Shown here piece after piece: positions 43,393 through 52,912 of a stretch of DNA of 64,000 bases (its first letter is position 1; each line of letters begins with the position of its first letter). Below the pieces are notes generated by a model, which had not been told where the DNA came from, searched no databases, and saw only the letters and a program-made list of their open reading frames with translations. The stretch covers positions 1 to 64,000 of the forward strand of contig NZ_FOWR01000026.1 of the NCBI RefSeq assembly GCF_900115495.1, in the 5' to 3' direction. This DNA comes from Enterovibrio norvegicus DSM 15893 (lineage in GTDB: Bacteria > Pseudomonadota > Gammaproteobacteria > Enterobacterales > Vibrionaceae). The translations under genes were made by a program, and so were the position numbers.

Positions 43393-44337
43393 GTGCCTGA
43401 TATGAAGCTGTTTGCTGGTAATGCAACGCCTGTACTCGCCCAACGCATCGCGAATCGCCTATATATGTCACTAGGTGACGCAACCGTTAGCCGTTTTTCT
43501 GACGGAGAAGTGTGTGTACAAATCAATGAAAACGTACGGGGTAGCGACGTATTCGTTATCCAGTCGACTTGTGCGCCAACCAATGACAACCTAATGGAAT
43601 TGGTTGTGATGATCGACGCACTGCGTCGCGCATCAGCTGGCCGAATCACTGCTGTTATTCCTTACTTTGGTTATGCTCGCCAGGACCGCCGTGTTCGTTC
43701 TGCGCGTGTGCCAATCACTGCAAAAGTTATCGCAGACTTCCTGTCAAACGTAGGTGTTGACCGCGTACTGACTGTTGACCTGCACGCAGAGCAAATCCAA
43801 GGCTTCTTCGACGTACCCGTAGACAACATCTTCGGTACGCCTGTTTTGTTGGAAGACATGCTGGCGAAGAAACTGGAAGATCCTGTTGTTGTTTCTCCAG
43901 ACATCGGTGGTGTTGTACGTGCGCGTGCAACGGCAAAACTTCTGGATGACACGGACATCGCAATCATCGACAAACGTCGCCCACGTGCGAACGTTTCGCA
44001 GGTTATGCACCTTATCGGTGACGTTGAAGGCCGTGATTGCATCATCGTTGATGACATGATCGACACCGGTGGCACACTGTGTAAAGCAGCAGAAGCACTG
44101 AAAAACCGTGGCGCTAAGCGTGTATTCGCATACGCAACCCACGCCGTGTTCTCTGGCAACGCGCCACAAAACATCAAAGAATCAGTGATTGATGAAGTTA
44201 TCGTGACTGACTCAATTCCATTGAGTGCTGAAATGCAAGCAACGGGTAAAGTGTCTCAACTAACACTTTCAGGCATGCTGGCTGAAGCCATTCGTCGCAT
44301 CAGCAACGAAGAATCAATTTCAGCAATGTTCGATTAA
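43393..44337 (+). CDS. prs: Ribose-phosphate pyrophosphokinase Prs
   Basis: Makes PRPP from ribose 5-phosphate and ATP for nucleotide, His, Trp and NAD synthesis. I place the start at GTG 43393 ([13 protein letters not shown]), giving 314 residues and an N-terminus like that of E. coli, although the frame is open to an ATG at 43366. Marks are the [16 protein letters not shown] loop, YARQDRR, the metal site [13 protein letters not shown] and the PRPP loop [10 protein letters not shown]. It is followed by a strong terminator. Confidence 0.97.
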   Translation: MPDMKLFAGNATPVLAQRIANRLYMSLGDATVSRFSDGEVCVQINENVRGSDVFVIQSTCAPTNDNLMELVVMIDALRRASAGRITAVIPYFGYARQDRRVRSARVPITAKVIADFLSNVGVDRVLTVDLHAEQIQGFFDVPVDNIFGTPVLLEDMLAKKLEDPVVVSPDIGGVVRARATAKLLDDTDIAIIDKRRPRANVSQVMHLIGDVEGRDCIIVDDMIDTGGTLCKAAEALKNRGAKRVFAYATHAVFSGNAPQNIKESVIDEVIVTDSIPLSAEMQATGKVSQLTLSGMLAEAIRRISNEESISAMFD

Positions 44338-44355
44338 TAGAATACATGCGAGAAG

Positions 44356-44384
44356 AAACGCCCTGCTCATGCAGGGCGTTTTTG
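44356..44384 (+). terminator. Terminator of lolB-ispE-prs
   Basis: AAACGCCCTGC and GCAGGGCGTTT form an eleven-pair stem around TCAT, followed by T. Confidence 0.93.
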
Positions 44385-44538
44385 TTTCTGGCGATATCCA
44401 CTGCCCCTCTCACATTGCCCAGCATCTTCAAGTTGCTTGGGTATAGTGGTAGGATATGCCGCCTTTAGCGCTGACGAATGTGCCTCTTGGGTCTTCCTCG
44501 CGCCTGACGCGTTACACAATAACAACGAGAATCTCATC

Positions 44539-45129
44539 GTGAGCGACCAAATTCGCCTTTTAGTGGGGCTGGCCAATCCAGGGCCGGAGTATGCCAAAAC
44601 CCGCCACAATGCGGGCGCTTGGGTAGTAGAAGAGTTAGCCCGTATTCATAACGTGCAACTCAAAGAAGACAAAAAGTATTTCGGGCTGACGGCCAGAATC
44701 AGCATCGGTGGTGAAGATCTCCGCTTGTTGATCCCGACAACCTTTATGAACCTATCGGGTAAAGCAGTGGCTCCACTGGCGAAATTCTTCCAGATTAAGC
44801 CAGAAGAAATCATGGTTGCCCATGACGAGCTAGACTTGCCTCCAGGTGTCGCTAAATTCAAAAAAGGCGGTGGCCATGGCGGTCACAACGGCCTTCGCGA
44901 CATCATCAGTAAAATGGGCAACAACAAAGAATTCTACCGTCTTCGAATTGGGATCGGGCATCCCGGTCACAAAGACAAAGTTGCAGGGTTTGTATTAACC
45001 AAAGCGCCTGCAAACGAACAAAGCCAGATCGAACAAGCAGTTGACGAAGCGGTACGCTGTATCGACATTTTGCTCAAAGACGATTTGGCCAAGGCGCAAA
45101 ACCGCCTTCATACATTTAAAGCGCAATAG
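44539..45129 (+). CDS. pth: Peptidyl-tRNA hydrolase Pth
   Basis: Frees tRNA from peptidyl-tRNA dropped by the ribosome. I start at GTG 44539 ([18 protein letters not shown]), giving 196 residues, since the sequence upstream has no family resemblance. The catalytic His23 is in KTRHNAGAW, with [12 protein letters not shown] and [13 protein letters not shown] downstream. It precedes ychF by 26 bases, as in many gammaproteobacteria. Confidence 0.96.
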   Translation: MSDQIRLLVGLANPGPEYAKTRHNAGAWVVEELARIHNVQLKEDKKYFGLTARISIGGEDLRLLIPTTFMNLSGKAVAPLAKFFQIKPEEIMVAHDELDLPPGVAKFKKGGGHGGHNGLRDIISKMGNNKEFYRLRIGIGHPGHKDKVAGFVLTKAPANEQSQIEQAVDEAVRCIDILLKDDLAKAQNRLHTFKAQ

Positions 45130-45155
45130 CGCCATAAACGAAAGGTTACCATCTC

Positions 45156-46247
45156 ATGGGTTTTAAATGCGGTATCGTTGGTCTACCAAACGTAGGTAAA
45201 TCAACTCTGTTCAACGCTCTGACGAAAGCCGGTATCGAAGCGGCAAACTTCCCGTTCTGTACCATTGAACCAAACACTGGTGTGGTACCAGTGCCGGATC
45301 TTCGCTTGGATGCACTGGCAAAAATCGTGAACCCTCAACGCGTTCTGCCAACGACGATGGAATTCGTAGACATCGCAGGTCTGGTTGCAGGCGCGTCAAA
45401 AGGTGAAGGTCTAGGTAACAAATTCCTAGCAAACATTCGTGAAACCGATGCGATTGGTCACGTTGTTCGTTGTTTTGAAAACGACAACATTATCCACGTA
45501 GCGGGTAAAGTTGATCCAGCAGATGACATCGAAGTGATCAACACTGAGCTAGCTTTGGCTGACCTTGAAGCGTGTGAGCGTGCAATACAACGCCAAGCGA
45601 AGAAAGCGAAAGGCGGCGATCGTGACGCTAAAATTGAAATTGCAGTGCTTGAAAAGCTACTTCCAGTGCTGGAAGAAGGCAACATGCTACGTTCAGTTGA
45701 GCTGACCAAAGAAGAAAAAGCAGCGATTGATTACCTGAACTTCTTGACCATGAAGCCAACCATGTACATCGCGAACGTGAACGATGATGGTTTCGAAAAC
45801 AACCCTTACCTAGATAAAGTACGCGAAATCGCTGCAACAGAGAACGCAACGGTTGTTGCTGTTTGTGCAGAGATCGAGGGTGAGCTTTCTGAGCTAGATG
45901 CAGACGAAGCAGCTGTATTCCTAGAAGAAATGGGTCTAAGTGAGCCAGGTCTTAACCGTGTTATTCGTTCAGGTTATGAACTACTGACTCTGCAAACTTA
46001 CTTCACCGCTGGCGTGAAAGAAGTACGTGCATGGACTGTGCCTGTAGGTGCAACTGCGCCACAAGCTGCGGGTAAGATCCACACCGACTTCGAAAAAGGC
46101 TTTATCCGTGCTGAAATCATCGGTTACAACGATTTCATCGACAACAACGGTGAAGCTGGCGCGAAAGTTGCTGGTAAATGGCGTTTAGAAGGTAAAGAGT
46201 ACATTGTTAAAGATGGCGATGTTATCCACTTCCGCTTTAACGTTTAA
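45156..46247 (+). CDS. ychF: Redox-regulated ribosome-associated ATPase YchF
   Basis: A 363-residue Obg-family P-loop protein. Walker A is GLPNVGKST (near residue 8), and the G4 position has an altered NVND in place of NKxD, as expected for YchF, which prefers ATP. The TGS domain is at the C-terminus (about 278-360). In E. coli it is implicated in translation start at non-canonical mRNAs and in oxidative stress. Its codon use is strongly biased, as in highly expressed genes. Confidence 0.97.
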   Translation: MGFKCGIVGLPNVGKSTLFNALTKAGIEAANFPFCTIEPNTGVVPVPDLRLDALAKIVNPQRVLPTTMEFVDIAGLVAGASKGEGLGNKFLANIRETDAIGHVVRCFENDNIIHVAGKVDPADDIEVINTELALADLEACERAIQRQAKKAKGGDRDAKIEIAVLEKLLPVLEEGNMLRSVELTKEEKAAIDYLNFLTMKPTMYIANVNDDGFENNPYLDKVREIAATENATVVAVCAEIEGELSELDADEAAVFLEEMGLSEPGLNRVIRSGYELLTLQTYFTAGVKEVRAWTVPVGATAPQAAGKIHTDFEKGFIRAEIIGYNDFIDNNGEAGAKVAGKWRLEGKEYIVKDGDVIHFRFNV

Positions 46248-46269
46248 TTCCAATCGTTAACTCGATGAT

Positions 46270-46296
46270 AAAAGCTGGCTTTTGCCAGCTTTTTTC
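46270..46296 (+). terminator. Terminator of pth-ychF
   Basis: AAAAGCTGGC and GCCAGCTTTT pair around TTTT, followed by T. Confidence 0.93.
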
Positions 46297-46410
46297 GTTT
46301 TAGATCTCCCTAGTTTCGCCATTTACAGCTCAAATGAATAAGAAAACACCTCCCCCTGCTCAAAATCACAGCGAAGTCACCAATATGATAAAAAAAGCAT
46401 GGAAAAAAGG

Positions 46411-46439
46411 TTGACGACACCCTAGGTTCTTCGCATAAT
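46411..46439 (+). promoter_or_regulatory. Promoter of the Met-Leu-Gln-Met-Leu-Leu tRNA operon
   Basis: TTGACG (46411-46416) and CATAAT (46434-46439) with a 17-base spacer. The following GCGCCCCGC is a GC-rich discriminator, typical of stable-RNA promoters under stringent control. Confidence 0.85.
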
Positions 46440-46477
46440 GCGCCCCGCACTCAGGGCATGTCCCTGAACGAAAAGAT

Positions 46478-46554
46478 GGCTACGTAGCTCAGTTGGTTAG
46501 AGCACATCACTCATAATGATGGGGTCACAGGTTCGAATCCCGTCGTAGCCACCA
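46478..46554 (+). tRNA. tRNA-Met(CAT), elongator, copy 1
   Basis: 77 bases with encoded CCA, anticodon CAT in ACTCATAAT. The sequence appears the same as E. coli metT elongator tRNA-Met. First in the operon. Confidence 0.97.
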
Positions 46555-46597
46555 TTCTTTTCAGTGCATCGCTTTCTTTGTGAAAGCCGTAACAAAT

Positions 46598-46682
46598 GCG
46601 GAAGTGGCGAAATTGGTAGACGCACCAGATTTAGGTTCTGGCGCCGCAAGGTGTGAGAGTTCAAGTCTCTCCTTCCGCACCA
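46598..46682 (+). tRNA. tRNA-Leu(TAG), copy 1
   Basis: 85 bases with a long variable arm and encoded CCA, anticodon TAG in ATTTAGGT. Very like E. coli leuW. Confidence 0.97.
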
Positions 46683-46716
46683 TATTAAAGGATCATGCGA
46701 TAAGCGTGGTTGCTGT

Positions 46717-46791
46717 TGGGATATCGCCAAGCGGTAAGGCAGCGGCTTTTGATGCCGCCATTCCCTGGTTCGAATCCAGGTATCCCAGCCA
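46717..46791 (+). tRNA. tRNA-Gln(TTG)
   Basis: 75 bases, anticodon TTG in CTTTTGAT, acceptor TGGGATA/TATCCCA with GCCA end. Like E. coli glnU. Confidence 0.97.
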
Positions 46792-46802
46792 TATTTTGGC
46801 AT

Positions 46803-46879
46803 GGCTACGTAGCTCAGTTGGTTAGAGCACATCACTCATAATGATGGGGTCACAGGTTCGAATCCCGTCGTAGCCACCA
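46803..46879 (+). tRNA. tRNA-Met(CAT), elongator, copy 2
   Basis: Identical to the copy at 46478; 77 bases with CCA. Only 11 bases separate it from tRNA-Gln. Confidence 0.97.
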
Positions 46880-46962
46880 TTAATTCGAAAGCGTTGGCTT
46901 TCAAACAGACTGACGCACTACCAAGTGTCTAGAGTGACAAACTCAAAGTCTGAGCAAAACAT

Positions 46963-47049
46963 GCGGTGGTGGCGGAATTGGTAGACGCGCTAGCTTCAGG
47001 TGCTAGTGTCCTAACGGATGTGAGGGTTCAAGTCCCTCCCTCCGCACCA
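46963..47049 (+). tRNA. tRNA-Leu(CAG)
   Basis: 87 bases with a long variable arm and CCA, anticodon CAG in CTTCAGGT. The acceptor stem has one T-T mismatch at position five, near a mismatch also found in the E. coli counterpart. Confidence 0.96.
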
Positions 47050-47088
47050 GATTTACTGTCCCTTTAAGGGATAGGCAAAAAGAAACAC

Positions 47089-47173
47089 GCGGAAGTGGCG
47101 AAATTGGTAGACGCACCAGATTTAGGTTCTGGCGCCGCAAGGTGTGAGAGTTCAAGTCTCTCCTTCCGCACCA
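47089..47173 (+). tRNA. tRNA-Leu(TAG), copy 2
   Basis: Identical to the copy at 46598; 85 bases with CCA. Last in the operon, directly followed by the terminator. Confidence 0.97.
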
Positions 47174-47176
47174 TAT

Positions 47177-47209
47177 AAAAAAAGCAGGCTTATTAGCCTG
47201 CTTTTTTTT
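47177..47209 (+). terminator. Terminator of the tRNA operon
   Basis: AGCAGGCT and AGCCTGCT, extended by A and T runs, pair around TATT; eight T follow. It starts four bases after the last tRNA. Confidence 0.94.
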
Positions 47210-47319
47210 CGTCCAAATTTTATCCTCAGTGTTCCATCTCCCTCGTTGTGACAGTCCCTTGTATAATGTCTTTCTTCACGCTTTAACAAAATTGCTGTGA
47301 GTTTTCTCGCATTTGATTC

Positions 47320-47347
47320 TTGATCTTTAGGTTAAAGTGAATATTAT
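47320..47347 (+). promoter_or_regulatory. Probable promoter of the DeoR-type gene and glmS
   Basis: TTGATC (47320-47325) and TATTAT (47342-47347) with a 16-base spacer, 28 bases before the start codon. Confidence 0.6.
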
Positions 47348-47362
47348 CTTTCGAAACGAAAG
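47348..47362. promoter_or_regulatory. CTTTCG-AAA-CGAAAG operator
   Basis: A perfect 6-3-6 inverted repeat that touches the -10 element. TTTCG-type half sites are typical of DeoR-family operators, so the regulator encoded next probably represses itself and perhaps glmS. Confidence 0.65.
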
Positions 47363-47374
47363 TTTGGTGGTTAC

Positions 47375-48139
47375 ATGTCGAAACGTAATACTCAACAACG
47401 GCGTCACGCCATCGTGGCAATGTTGAGTGAGAAAGGAAAAGTCAGTGTAGATGAGCTCTCAGGCTTATTTGAAACATCCGAAGTTACCATCCGTAAAGAC
47501 CTTGCTGAGCTTGAGAAAAACGGAATTCTACTTCGTCGTTACGGTGGTGCCGTGCCGGTTCCGCACGAAATGGTTTCGGAAAATGCCGTAAAAGTTTCGG
47601 AACAAAAGTTATCGATAGCGAAAATGGCAGCAAGCCGTATTCGGGACCATAATCGTATTGTGGTAGATAGCGGTTCAACAACCGCAGCGCTAATTCCTCT
47701 TCTGAATCAAAAACGTGGATTGGTTGTCATGACAAACTCTTTAAGTGTTGCGCAAGCAATCAAAGAGTTAGAAAACGAACCCACCCTATTGATGACAGGA
47801 GGCACATGGGATCCGCACTCTGAAGCTTTTCAGGGACAAATGGCGGAACAAGCACTGCGTGCGTATGACTTTGACCAATTATTTATCGGTGCTGACGGTT
47901 TAGATGTCATTCGAGGTACCACGACGTTTAATGAACTCGTTGGACTCAGCCAAGTCATGGCAGAGGTTTCCAGAGAAATTGTCGTGATGATTGAATCGGA
48001 AAAGATAGGACGAAAAATCCCTAATCTAGAATTGCCTTGGCAGGTAATTACGACCGTTATTACAGATAACAATATCGACAGTACCACAAGACTGGCCATT
48101 GAAAAGACGGGCACAGAAGTTATCTGCGCCCCAGATTGA
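47375..48139 (+). CDS. DeoR/GlpR-family transcriptional regulator next to glmS
   Basis: A 254-residue repressor. The winged helix is at 5-58 (VSVDELSGLFETSEVTIRKD, then LLRRYGGA), and the sugar-phosphate-sensing domain follows (VVDSGSTTAALIPLL, LLMTGGTWD, LFIGADGLD). DeoR proteins respond to phosphosugars. The position 15 bases upstream of glmS suggests an amino-sugar phosphate such as glucosamine 6-phosphate as effector; that is inference. A palindromic operator lies in its own promoter. Confidence 0.92.
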   Translation: MSKRNTQQRRHAIVAMLSEKGKVSVDELSGLFETSEVTIRKDLAELEKNGILLRRYGGAVPVPHEMVSENAVKVSEQKLSIAKMAASRIRDHNRIVVDSGSTTAALIPLLNQKRGLVVMTNSLSVAQAIKELENEPTLLMTGGTWDPHSEAFQGQMAEQALRAYDFDQLFIGADGLDVIRGTTTFNELVGLSQVMAEVSREIVVMIESEKIGRKIPNLELPWQVITTVITDNNIDSTTRLAIEKTGTEVICAPD

Positions 48140-48154
48140 TAACGGGGATTTTCT

Positions 48155-49990
48155 ATGTGTGGAATTGTTGGCGCGGTGGCGCAAAGGGATGTGGCGGAAA
48201 TTCTAGTCGAAGGGTTACGCCGATTGGAATATCGCGGATATGACTCCGCGGGTTTGGCGGTGATCGATGCAGACTCGAATCTGAGCCGCTTGCGCCGATT
48301 AGGCAAAGTGAAAATGTTGTCTGATGCACTCGACGACCAACTTATTACTGGTGGTACAGGGATCGCACACACCCGTTGGGCTACACATGGTGAACCCAGT
48401 GAAGCAAATGCGCACCCACACATGTCCGGTGAAAACATTGCTGTGGTTCATAACGGCATTATCGAAAACCACGAGCCGCTGAGAGAGCGACTCGTTGGCC
48501 GAGGTTATACCTTCGCGTCGCAAACAGATACCGAAGTTATCGCGCACCTTGTACATTGGGAGCTCGAGCAAGGCGGTTCGCTGCTTGAAGCATTTCAGCG
48601 CACAGTCGCGCAATTAGAAGGCGCTTATGGCACCGTTGTAATGGATCGTCGTGATCCGGACAGATTGATCGCTGCGCGTTCTGGTAGCCCACTGGTGATC
48701 GGCTTAGGGATCGGTGAAAACTTCCTGGCGTCTGATCAGTTGGCGCTATTAAACGTGACCCGTCGTTTCATGTTCCTGGAAGAAGGTGATATTGCGGAAA
48801 TTACACGCCGTAACGTGGACATTTTTGATGTTGATGGCAATGCAGTCGCGCGCACGGTTCACGAATCAACGGCAGAGCATGATGCGGCAGATAAAGGGAA
48901 ATACCGCCACTACATGCAAAAAGAAACCTTCGAACAGCCTTCTGCCATTATCAATACCCTTGAGGGGCGTATCGATTCTGAATCCGTGCTGGTGGATGCA
49001 TTGGGCCATGGTGCGAAGGACATTTTGCAAAAAGCAGAGCATATCCAGATCATCGCCTGTGGCACGTCATACAACGCAGGTATGGTTGCTCGCTATTGGT
49101 TTGAATCGATTGCTGGTGTGGGTTGTGATGTAGAGATTGCCTCTGAATTTCGTTATCGCAACTTTGTGACGCGTCCAAACAGTGTTCTCATTACACTGTC
49201 GCAATCGGGCGAAACGGCAGATACGCTGGCGGCGTTGCGTTTGGCAAAAGAGCGCGGCTTTATGGCTGCCATGACGGTGTGTAATGTGGCTGGTTCGTCG
49301 TTGGTTCGCGAATCCGATATTGCCATCATGACGCGTGCAGGCACCGAAATAGGTGTGGCATCCACCAAAGCCTTTACGACGCAATTAACGGCTCTTTTGA
49401 TGATGGTGACAGCGCTTGGTAAACAAAAAGGTATGGTGAGCGCGGAGAAAGAAGCCGAGATCGTAAAAGCCTTGCACCGTTTGCCTATGGACATAGAACA
49501 AGCATTGAAATTTGATAAGCAAATTGAAGCGCTTGCAGAAGGTTTTGCTGATAAGCATCACGCCTTGTTCCTTGGCCGTGGTGAGTTTTACCCTATCGCC
49601 ATGGAAGCGTCGCTAAAGCTCAAAGAGATTTCTTACATTCACGCTGAAGCGTATGCTGCTGGTGAGCTCAAACATGGCCCTCTGGCGCTTATTGATGCGG
49701 ACATGCCAGTGATTGTGATAGCGCCAAACAATGAACTGCTTGAGAAGCTCAAATCGAACATCGAAGAAGTGCGTGCTCGTGGTGGTCAGTTGTATGTGTT
49801 TGCGGATGAATCGGCGGGATTCCAAGAAAGCGAAGGGATGACGATCATCGCTATGCCACATGTTGATGAAATCACTGCGCCGATCTTTTACACCGTGCCA
49901 ATGCAGCTTTTGTCATATCACGTCGCTCTTATTAAAGGTACGGATGTGGATCAGCCGCGTAACCTAGCGAAAGCTGTAACGGTAGAATGA
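48155..49990 (+). CDS. glmS: Glucosamine-6-phosphate synthase GlmS
   Basis: Makes glucosamine 6-phosphate from fructose 6-phosphate and glutamine, the entry to peptidoglycan and LPS amino sugars. It has 611 residues. Processing exposes the catalytic Cys2 ([11 protein letters not shown]). The glutaminase half (1-240) has [17 protein letters not shown], and the isomerase half has two SIS domains ([35 protein letters not shown]). The C-terminus ends LAKAVTVE, as in the family. Downstream of the DeoR-type gene, ending at a terminator. Confidence 0.97.
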   Translation: MCGIVGAVAQRDVAEILVEGLRRLEYRGYDSAGLAVIDADSNLSRLRRLGKVKMLSDALDDQLITGGTGIAHTRWATHGEPSEANAHPHMSGENIAVVHNGIIENHEPLRERLVGRGYTFASQTDTEVIAHLVHWELEQGGSLLEAFQRTVAQLEGAYGTVVMDRRDPDRLIAARSGSPLVIGLGIGENFLASDQLALLNVTRRFMFLEEGDIAEITRRNVDIFDVDGNAVARTVHESTAEHDAADKGKYRHYMQKETFEQPSAIINTLEGRIDSESVLVDALGHGAKDILQKAEHIQIIACGTSYNAGMVARYWFESIAGVGCDVEIASEFRYRNFVTRPNSVLITLSQSGETADTLAALRLAKERGFMAAMTVCNVAGSSLVRESDIAIMTRAGTEIGVASTKAFTTQLTALLMMVTALGKQKGMVSAEKEAEIVKALHRLPMDIEQALKFDKQIEALAEGFADKHHALFLGRGEFYPIAMEASLKLKEISYIHAEAYAAGELKHGPLALIDADMPVIVIAPNNELLEKLKSNIEEVRARGGQLYVFADESAGFQESEGMTIIAMPHVDEITAPIFYTVPMQLLSYHVALIKGTDVDQPRNLAKAVTVE

Positions 49991-50040
49991 TTTATATTTC
50001 AATCAAATAGCGATCTATCTCTTGCTCGCAAAAATCACGT

Positions 50041-50064
50041 AAAGGCGCTTATTGCGCCTTTTTT
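50041..50064 (+). terminator. Terminator of glmS
   Basis: AAAGGCGC and GCGCCTTT pair around TTATT, followed by T. Confidence 0.92.
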
Positions 50065-50126
50065 GTATCGTAAATAAGACATTAAATTTGCTCTTTGCTA
50101 TTTGCAACTTCGAAATATTGGCTGAT

Positions 50127-50143
50127 ATTTGCATTTTGCAAAT
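50127..50143. promoter_or_regulatory. ATTTGCA-TTT-TGCAAAT inverted repeat, candidate operator
   Basis: A perfect 7-3-7 palindrome, 185 bases upstream of the first XRE gene, in an AT-rich region of about 260 bases with no gene. Related TTTGC and TTGCAA words occur just before it. It could be an autoregulatory site of the XRE proteins; a link is inference. Confidence 0.4.
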
Positions 50144-50327
50144 CATTTCGCAGTGATAACAAGACATCCCGCCTAGAAAGATAAACATAACACCATTCTG
50201 TATATGTAACTCTATGATTTTTATTGATTTAAACCTTGTCTAAATAGTTGGCGCGTATTGTGCATATTGTCGATAAAGCAGCAATAATCAAAAACGAGCT
50301 GTACGTCGTAGGGAGTGAAGGTGAAGT

Positions 50328-50699
50328 ATGATTGACTCAAAATCACAAGTAGCGAAACGCATCAAAGAAGCACGTGAGTGGAAAGGTATCACTCAGGTAA
50401 AAATGGCAAAACTACTGGAAGTAGCGCGCCAAACATATTTAGACATCGAAACCGGTAAAACAGAGCCTCGCGTTCGAATGCTGTCTGAGATTGCAGAAAT
50501 CACAGAACGCCCATTGGTTTGGTTTGTTTACGGTGATGCAGATGTAGAACTGCATGATGTTCAATATAAGCAAGATGTAAATCGTCTGCTTGAACACTTC
50601 TCAAAACTGCCTCATGAGGCACGTACTGCCATACTAAACCAAAGTGTAAACATGGCATCATTTTTAGTAAATTACTCTAAATCAGCCCAAAGAGGTTGA
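50328..50699 (+). CDS. XRE-family transcriptional regulator, first paralogue
   Basis: A 123-residue DNA-binding protein with an HTH of the XRE/Cro type at about 7-62 (VAKRIKEAREWKGITQVKMA, LEVARQTYLDIETGKTEPRV). The C-terminal part (about 75-115) is helical, with LLEHFSKLPHEARTAILNQSV. About half its residues recur in the gene at 50930. AGGGAGTG lies upstream of the ATG. Targets are unknown. Confidence 0.88.
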   Translation: MIDSKSQVAKRIKEAREWKGITQVKMAKLLEVARQTYLDIETGKTEPRVRMLSEIAEITERPLVWFVYGDADVELHDVQYKQDVNRLLEHFSKLPHEARTAILNQSVNMASFLVNYSKSAQRG

Positions 50700-50929
50700 G
50701 CACTTACTTACGCGGCAGGCTAGGTCAGACCTTGCCTGCCAAAATAGGTATTGCACTATTTGCTTGTCATCTGGCTTAGGCAACAACGGCCTAGATTCAC
50801 AATTCAATGACGCTTTACATGTGAAGCCAACGCCGCTGTGCATAATGCAGGATCTAGCTGTTAAGCGCTTTACGGTGGTGTGGCAATTTCGCTACAACGC
50901 TTTAGTGTCGAGTTGTGGGGCAAGAAGTG

Positions 50930-51301
50930 ATGTTGATTGTCAAAGCTCACGTTGCGCAGCGCATTCGAGAAGCGCGCGAATATCGCGAAATTACGCAAGT
51001 AGAAATGGCGCAACATCTTGATGTTGCACGCCAGACGTATTTGGATATCGAGTCGGGAAAGACTGAACCAAAAATTTCGTCGCTTGCGGTAATTGCTGAC
51101 GTTACTGGCCGACCATTAAACTGGTTGTTATACGGTGAAAGTACACGCAGTGATATCGCGTTTACGCACAGAGATGAGTTGAACACATTATTAATGTTGT
51201 TTAATAAATTACCTCTGTCCGCGCGTCACCTTGTGATGGAGCAAGCTTTATTGTTGGCGGCGTATATGGTTGATATTGGCTCGTCACCAAACAATGAATA
51301 A
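50930..51301 (+). CDS. XRE-family transcriptional regulator, second paralogue
   Basis: A 123-residue paralogue of the gene before it, with the same layout: VAQRIREAREYREITQVEMA, LDVARQTYLDIESGKTEPKI and the C-terminal LLMLFNKLPLSARHLVMEQA. I start at ATG 50930 because this gives the same length and N-terminus as the paralogue; GTG codons up to 50915 are in frame. The 230-base gap between the two holds no visible gene or terminator. They look like an old tandem duplication. Confidence 0.86.
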   Translation: MLIVKAHVAQRIREAREYREITQVEMAQHLDVARQTYLDIESGKTEPKISSLAVIADVTGRPLNWLLYGESTRSDIAFTHRDELNTLLMLFNKLPLSARHLVMEQALLLAAYMVDIGSSPNNE

Positions 51302-51305
51302 CGTG

Positions 51306-51334
51306 AAAAAAAACCGGCTGACGCCGGTTTTTTT
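51306..51334. terminator. Bidirectional terminator between the XRE gene and ilvA
   Basis: AAACCGGC and GCCGGTTT pair around TGAC with A and T runs on both sides. It ends the ilv operon on the minus strand. Confidence 0.92.
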
Positions 51335-51350
51335 ATCTCTATTTTTTACA

Positions 51351-52910
51351 TTATTGCTTCGCAAGAAAGAAACGATAAGACGGGTTTTCCGTTTCATCTT
51401 TCCACGAATACCCAAGCTCACGGAGATGGGTGGTAAACGAAAGCAGATCCGCCTCTTCAAGCTCGAAACCGCACAGTACACGCCCATAGTCAGCACCATG
51501 GTTACGATAGTTAAAGATGCTGATGTTCCAATGCGTGCCCAGCGTGTTGAGAAAGCGCAGCAATGCACCAGGGTATTCTGGAAATTCGAAGCTGTATAAA
51601 CGTTCCTTCATGACTTTGGTTGGTCGCCCGCCAATCATGTAGCGTACGTGAACCTTGGCCATTTCATCGTCTGATAAATCTTCGACTGCATACCCGCCTT
51701 TACGCAAATCTGCAGTGATGCTATCAAGCTCTTCTTGGCCATTAAGCAAACGGACACCGACAAAGATGTTTGCTTCTGCGTCATCGCTGTGGCGATAGTT
51801 AAACTCGGTCACCGCGCGTCCGCCTAGCACTTTGCAGAAATCCAAAAACGCACCGGTACGTTCAGGGATGGTAACCGCAAGTAACCCTTCACGTTTCTCA
51901 CCCAGTTCAGCGCGTTCAGACACGTAACGAAGGCTGTGGAAGTTTGTGTTTGCACCCGAAAGAATAGTGGCAAGGTTCTTATCTTTGAGCTGGTGCTGCT
52001 CGACATAACGCTTCAGGCCGGCGAGGGATAATGCCCCTGACGGCTCGGAAATGGCGCGAGTGTCCTCAAAAATGTCTTTCACCGCTGCACAGATTTCATC
52101 ACTAGATACCGTAATGATGTCATCAATATGTTCTTGGCACAGACGGAAGGACTCATCGCCAATGCGCTTAACAGCAACACCATCAGCAAAGGTACCCACG
52201 TTATCAAGGGTTACTGGCTCTCCGGCATCGAGTGCTGCTTTCAAGCACGCTGAGTCTTCCGCTTCCACCGCGATTACCTTGATATGCGGCATCAGCTGTT
52301 TAACGATGACTGCAACGCCGGCTGCGATGCCACCTCCGCCTACGGGCAGGAAAATGTAATCTAGGTGGCCATTTTGCTGCAGCATTTCCAGACCGATGGT
52401 GCCTTGTCCTGCAATGATGGATGGATGGTCGAATGGTGGAACGAAGGTGTAGCCGTGCGCTTGTGAGAGTTCAATGGCTTTTGCTTTGGCTTCATCAAAG
52501 TTATTGCCATGTAAAATCACGTTACCACCAAAGCTGCGTACCCCTGATACCTTGATATCTGGGGTCGTTCTTGGCATCACGATCGTGGCTTTCACGCCCA
52601 ACTTGCTGCCAGACATAGCAACACCTTGAGCGTGATTACCTGCAGAGGCGGCGATCACGCCAGCCTTTCTCTGCGCCTCAGTCAGTTGAGACATCATGTT
52701 GTAAGCGCCACGCAACTTAAACGAATGCACCGGTTGGCGGTCTTCACGCTTCAATTGAATAGTGTTGCCTAATCGCTGGGAAATTCGTGGCATGTCCTGT
52801 AAAGGACTGATAATCGCCACTTCATACACAGGCGCGCGCAAAATGTCGCGCATGTAATCGGCATCACTAAGCGGTGCAATGTCTTTCGTCTGTTGGTGGG
52901 CCTGCGTCAT
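51351..52910 (-). CDS. ilvA: Biosynthetic threonine dehydratase IlvA
   Basis: PLP enzyme that converts threonine to 2-oxobutyrate, the first step to isoleucine. It has 519 residues. The PLP lysine is in VHSFKLRGAYNMM (near residue 62), the phosphate loop is PVGGGGIAAGVAV, and two ACT-like regulatory domains (about 335-519) give isoleucine feedback control. Last in ilvGMEDA, two bases after ilvD. Confidence 0.97.
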   Translation of the reverse strand: MTQAHQQTKDIAPLSDADYMRDILRAPVYEVAIISPLQDMPRISQRLGNTIQLKREDRQPVHSFKLRGAYNMMSQLTEAQRKAGVIAASAGNHAQGVAMSGSKLGVKATIVMPRTTPDIKVSGVRSFGGNVILHGNNFDEAKAKAIELSQAHGYTFVPPFDHPSIIAGQGTIGLEMLQQNGHLDYIFLPVGGGGIAAGVAVIVKQLMPHIKVIAVEAEDSACLKAALDAGEPVTLDNVGTFADGVAVKRIGDESFRLCQEHIDDIITVSSDEICAAVKDIFEDTRAISEPSGALSLAGLKRYVEQHQLKDKNLATILSGANTNFHSLRYVSERAELGEKREGLLAVTIPERTGAFLDFCKVLGGRAVTEFNYRHSDDAEANIFVGVRLLNGQEELDSITADLRKGGYAVEDLSDDEMAKVHVRYMIGGRPTKVMKERLYSFEFPEYPGALLRFLNTLGTHWNISIFNYRNHGADYGRVLCGFELEEADLLSFTTHLRELGYSWKDETENPSYRFFLAKQ

Positions 52911-52912
52911 GA

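Noticed and set aside
46497-46835. Minus-strand frame across the Met/Leu/Gln tRNA genes
   Set aside because: Lies wholly over tRNA sequence; repeated [11 protein letters not shown]-type peptides are tRNA antisense.
50700-50929. Plus-strand frame between the two XRE genes
   Set aside because: No ribosome site, no family resemblance, and it overlaps the second XRE gene in another frame.
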